A DNA stretch of 6,540 bases, taken from contig DPMS01000832.1 of assembly GCA_003541285.1 (NCBI GenBank), forward strand, positions 1 through 6,540. The letters run 5' to 3'. This document shows, one piece after another, positions 5,195 to 6,540 of the stretch. Source of the stretch: Actinomycetota bacterium. GTDB lineage: Bacteria; Actinomycetota; Actinomycetes; Streptosporangiales; Streptosporangiaceae. The position numbers and the translations under genes are program-made. The notes below the pieces were generated by a model. That model was given only the letters and a program-made list of their open reading frames with translations, was not told where the DNA came from and ran no database searches. Numbering within the stretch: the stretch's first letter is position 1; each line of letters begins with the position of its first letter.

Positions 5195-5374
5195 TCACCA
5201 GTCCGCGCGTGCAGATCGGGGTGATCTGCACGGGGCCTGCGACCCGGCCGGTCTTCTCAGGGCCATGAGGGGGTTGCGTGGGCGGGTAGTCCAGCGTAGG
5301 GCGCGGAAGTTGTCGCGGCGATGGCCGCCGAACTGCAGCGCGGCGGGGGTGGCTGATGGGGTGTTACGGGGCAT
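5195..5374 (-). CDS. Small unrecognised ORF of 59 residues
   Basis: A minus-strand frame from ATG 5374 to TGA 5195. Residues 1-38 use almost only codons ending in G or C and give an arginine-rich segment including LQFGGHRRDNFRALRWTTRP (13-32). After NPLMA the pattern collapses, with two consecutive AGA codons. The neighbouring minus frame then becomes coding-like, from about 5265 down to 5130, including QITPICTRGLVIAEDPPTAP and GGEVRVHVFGCW. One reading is a single small gene broken by a frameshift near 5265. No clear ribosome site precedes the ATG, and no family is recognised. It overlaps the tail of the long frame running from the recD2 remnant, which is not recD2 there. Confidence 0.28.
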   Translation of the reverse strand: MPRNTPSATPAALQFGGHRRDNFRALRWTTRPRNPLMALRRPAGSQAPCRSPRSARADW

Positions 5375-6039
5375 TGCGCTGGCCGTCTCACTTCCCTGGG
5401 GTGCGCCGGCATTAAATTGTGACTACCTCGGTGAAAGCGACGGTCATGAACGACCTTGGCAGCACCCCGGCTGGGCATCGGCTGGGACTGGGGTCCCTGC
5501 CGGAACCGTCCCGCTGGACATGGGCGGAGCGACTGAGCGGGCTCAGCCGCCGGCTCCCGGCAATCCAGATGAACAGCGCGAATGGCTTGCCCTGCCTGGC
5601 GGCACGGTCCGCCGCGTGGTAACGGTCGGCTCCGGACTGCTACCGCCCGGCGCCGCTGCACGGGCAGTAGCGCCGAATGCGCCACCATCCGCCCGGCCTT
5701 CACCGGGCCGATGCCCTTGATCAGCCCCGAGCCCAGATAGCGCTGGATGCCCTGGATGGTCGCTGGCAGCACGGTCGAATAGGACCGCACCTCGAACTGC
5801 CGGCCATACCGGGGATGGGAGGTCCACCGGCCGCTCAGCCGCAGGCTCTCACCGACCTGAGCGCCCGCCAGCGGCCCGACCACGGTCAGCAGGTCAGAGC
5901 CACTGCGCTCGGTCGCCACCCGGGCGATCGTGTAACCGGTCTGCTCGTTCGCATACGTCACCCGCTCCAGGACCGCCTCAAGCACTGACTCCTGCGCGCC
6001 ACCCGGCGATGCCTGGCGGGTACCTTTCACCTCAGCCAT
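5257..6039 (-). pseudogene. recD2: Truncated RecD2-like helicase, N-terminal part only
   Basis: Full-length RecD2 (SF1B helicase, usually above 700 residues) begins with an OB-fold and helix-hairpin-helix region before two RecA-like motor domains. Here residues about 15-121 match that start: VLEAVLERVTYANEQTGYTI, then RSGSDLLTVVGPLAGAQVGESL, SGRWTSHPRYGRQFEVRSYS, PATIQGIQRYLGSGLIKGIG and AGRMVAH. Similarity ends near 5677. The frame stays open to 5257, but the remaining 140 or so residues are low complexity and not RecD2. Just past the break, reading one base out of frame gives FGA, the residues expected next, so a one-base loss at CATTCGG followed by a larger rearrangement is likely. No Walker A or helicase motif is present, so it cannot act as a helicase. 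The ATG at 6039 has AGGA 8 bases upstream; an ATG at 6048 is poorer. Confidence 0.75.
5412..5639 (-). pseudogene. Unidentified coding-like fragment without a start
   Basis: A minus-strand frame open from just after a TAG (5640-5642) to a TAA (5412-5414). Its first 28 residues, from QSGADRYHAADRAARQGK to PFALFIWIAG, read like real protein: a helix followed by a hydrophobic strand, with mostly G/C third positions. No start codon lies before this part. The remainder is less protein-like. It sits just beyond the point where RecD2 similarity is lost, so it may be a scrap of another gene joined there by rearrangement. I do not recognise it. Overlapping plus-strand frames are weaker but cannot be excluded. 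Confidence 0.22.
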
Positions 6040-6125
6040 CCCGCCCATCCTGACACTGGCGCCGGCCTTGCCTGCCCATTCTCAGCCCGGCATGTGCGCG
6101 CTGGCAGCCAGCCGTGGCGCGGTAG

Positions 6126-6171
6126 CCGCCGGGGCCGGTCAATATCGCGGCTCCTGGCCGGGTCCCGGCGG
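6126..6171 (-). terminator. Candidate terminator after the HAD phosphatase gene
   Basis: The arms CCGCCGGG (6126-6133) and CCCGGCGG (6164-6171) form an 8-bp stem directly after the TAA at 6172. A second GGCC/GGCC pairing is possible inside the 30-base loop with a small bulge. The long loop and the lack of a U-tract make this uncertain. I see nothing else in the spacer down to the recD2 remnant. Confidence 0.38.
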
Positions 6172-6540
6172 TTATGACAGCTGGTCCAGTAGTGCTGGCA
6201 GGCCGGCGAAGGACTCGAGGACGTGGTCGGGTGTGCCGCTGGCGGCGCGGAGAGTGCGGGACAGGTACTTGCCGGTCTTGACCAGCACCCCGGTGAGCCC
6301 CTGCCGCTGGGCGGCGAGCACGTCGTTTTCGATGTCGTCGCCCACCATCATCGTGCCGGCGGCGCTGGCGCCCAGGTGGGCTAGCGCGGCGGCGAAGAAG
6401 GCCGGGGCGGGTTTGCCCACCACCTCCGCGGTGGTCCCGGCTGCCTGTTCCAGGCCCGCGACAAATGCGCCGCTGTCCAGCTGCAGGCCCTGACTGGTGC
6501 GCCAGTACAGGCCGCGGTGCATGGCGACCAGCCTGGCCCC
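6172..6540 (-). CDS. HAD-IIA family hydrolase, C-terminal part (partial)
   Basis: The 122 visible residues are the C-terminal part of a gene whose start lies beyond the right edge. They contain GARLVAMHRGLYWRT (1-15) from the end of the class IIA cap. HAD motif III follows, with Lys43 in VVGKPAPAFFAAAL, then motif IV, with the metal-binding acids Asp68 and Asp69 in MMVGDDIENDVLAAQRQGL (64-82). The strand VLVKTGKY closes the Rossmann core. Motifs I and II (the nucleophile DxD) would be upstream and are not seen. The cap and the GDDIENDV spacing resemble the LHPP/HDHD2-like subgroup of HAD-IIA phosphatases; the substrate is unknown. The frame is open to the window edge and ends at TAA 6172. It does not appear linked to the repair genes. 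Confidence 0.88.
   Translation of the reverse strand, partial: GARLVAMHRGLYWRTSQGLQLDSGAFVAGLEQAAGTTAEVVGKPAPAFFAAALAHLGASAAGTMMVGDDIENDVLAAQRQGLTGVLVKTGKYLSRTLRAASGTPDHVLESFAGLPALLDQLS

Noticed and set aside
6068..6493. Plus-strand ORF antisense to the HAD hydrolase
   Set aside because: No recognisable features and no ribosome site; the minus strand contains HAD motifs III and IV.
1..6540. CRISPR array, tRNA, rRNA, transposase or attachment site
   Set aside because: No regularly spaced repeats with unique spacers, no tRNA cloverleaf or rRNA motif, and no transposase or integrase protein in any frame that I could recognise.

Overview
The window is high-GC DNA whose real genes end most codons in G or C, use GTG as well as ATG starts, and overlap by 4 bases within an operon. 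The protein styles (GC-rich flavodoxin-domain protein, SnoaL-like cyclase, MmcQ/YjbR protein, RecD2 N-terminus) fit an actinobacterium. I cannot name the genus. Only the first gene runs left to right. All other recognisable genes are on the minus strand.

Layout from left to right: a plus-strand flavodoxin-domain protein (5-607). A convergent spacer of about 250 bp. A minus-strand operon, read right to left, of an ECF-type sigma factor (2290-1775), an O6-alkylguanine-DNA alkyltransferase (1778-1167) and a cut-down 2OG-Fe(II) oxygenase-like gene (1170-862), joined by two 4-base stop/start overlaps. A SnoaL-like cyclase gene (2926-2480) whose end lies in a 14-bp tandem repeat and is followed by a 17-bp RNA hairpin. 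A second alkyltransferase (3669-3133), followed by a perfect 16-bp hairpin. A gene-poor stretch (3670-4110) with one unidentified coding-like remnant. A YjbR-like protein (4473-4111) and an unrecognised 170-residue protein (5076-4564). A degraded region (about 5195-6039) holding the first 120 or so residues of a RecD2 helicase gene and two unidentified coding scraps. Last, the 3' end of a HAD-IIA phosphatase gene that runs off the right edge.

The unifying theme is repair of alkylated DNA. Two clearly different suicide alkyltransferases lie within 2.5 kb. One is translationally coupled to a sigma factor and to what looks like the remains of an oxygenase. A damage-inducible regulon controlled by the sigma factor is an inference, not something the sequence proves. 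The broken recD2, the truncated oxygenase and the orphan coding scraps suggest a rearranged, decaying accessory region. I see no CRISPR array, tRNA, rRNA, transposase or intact mobile element. Nothing here is convincing as a wholly new system. The sigma/alkyltransferase/truncated-oxygenase operon and the unidentified fragments are the parts most worth checking.
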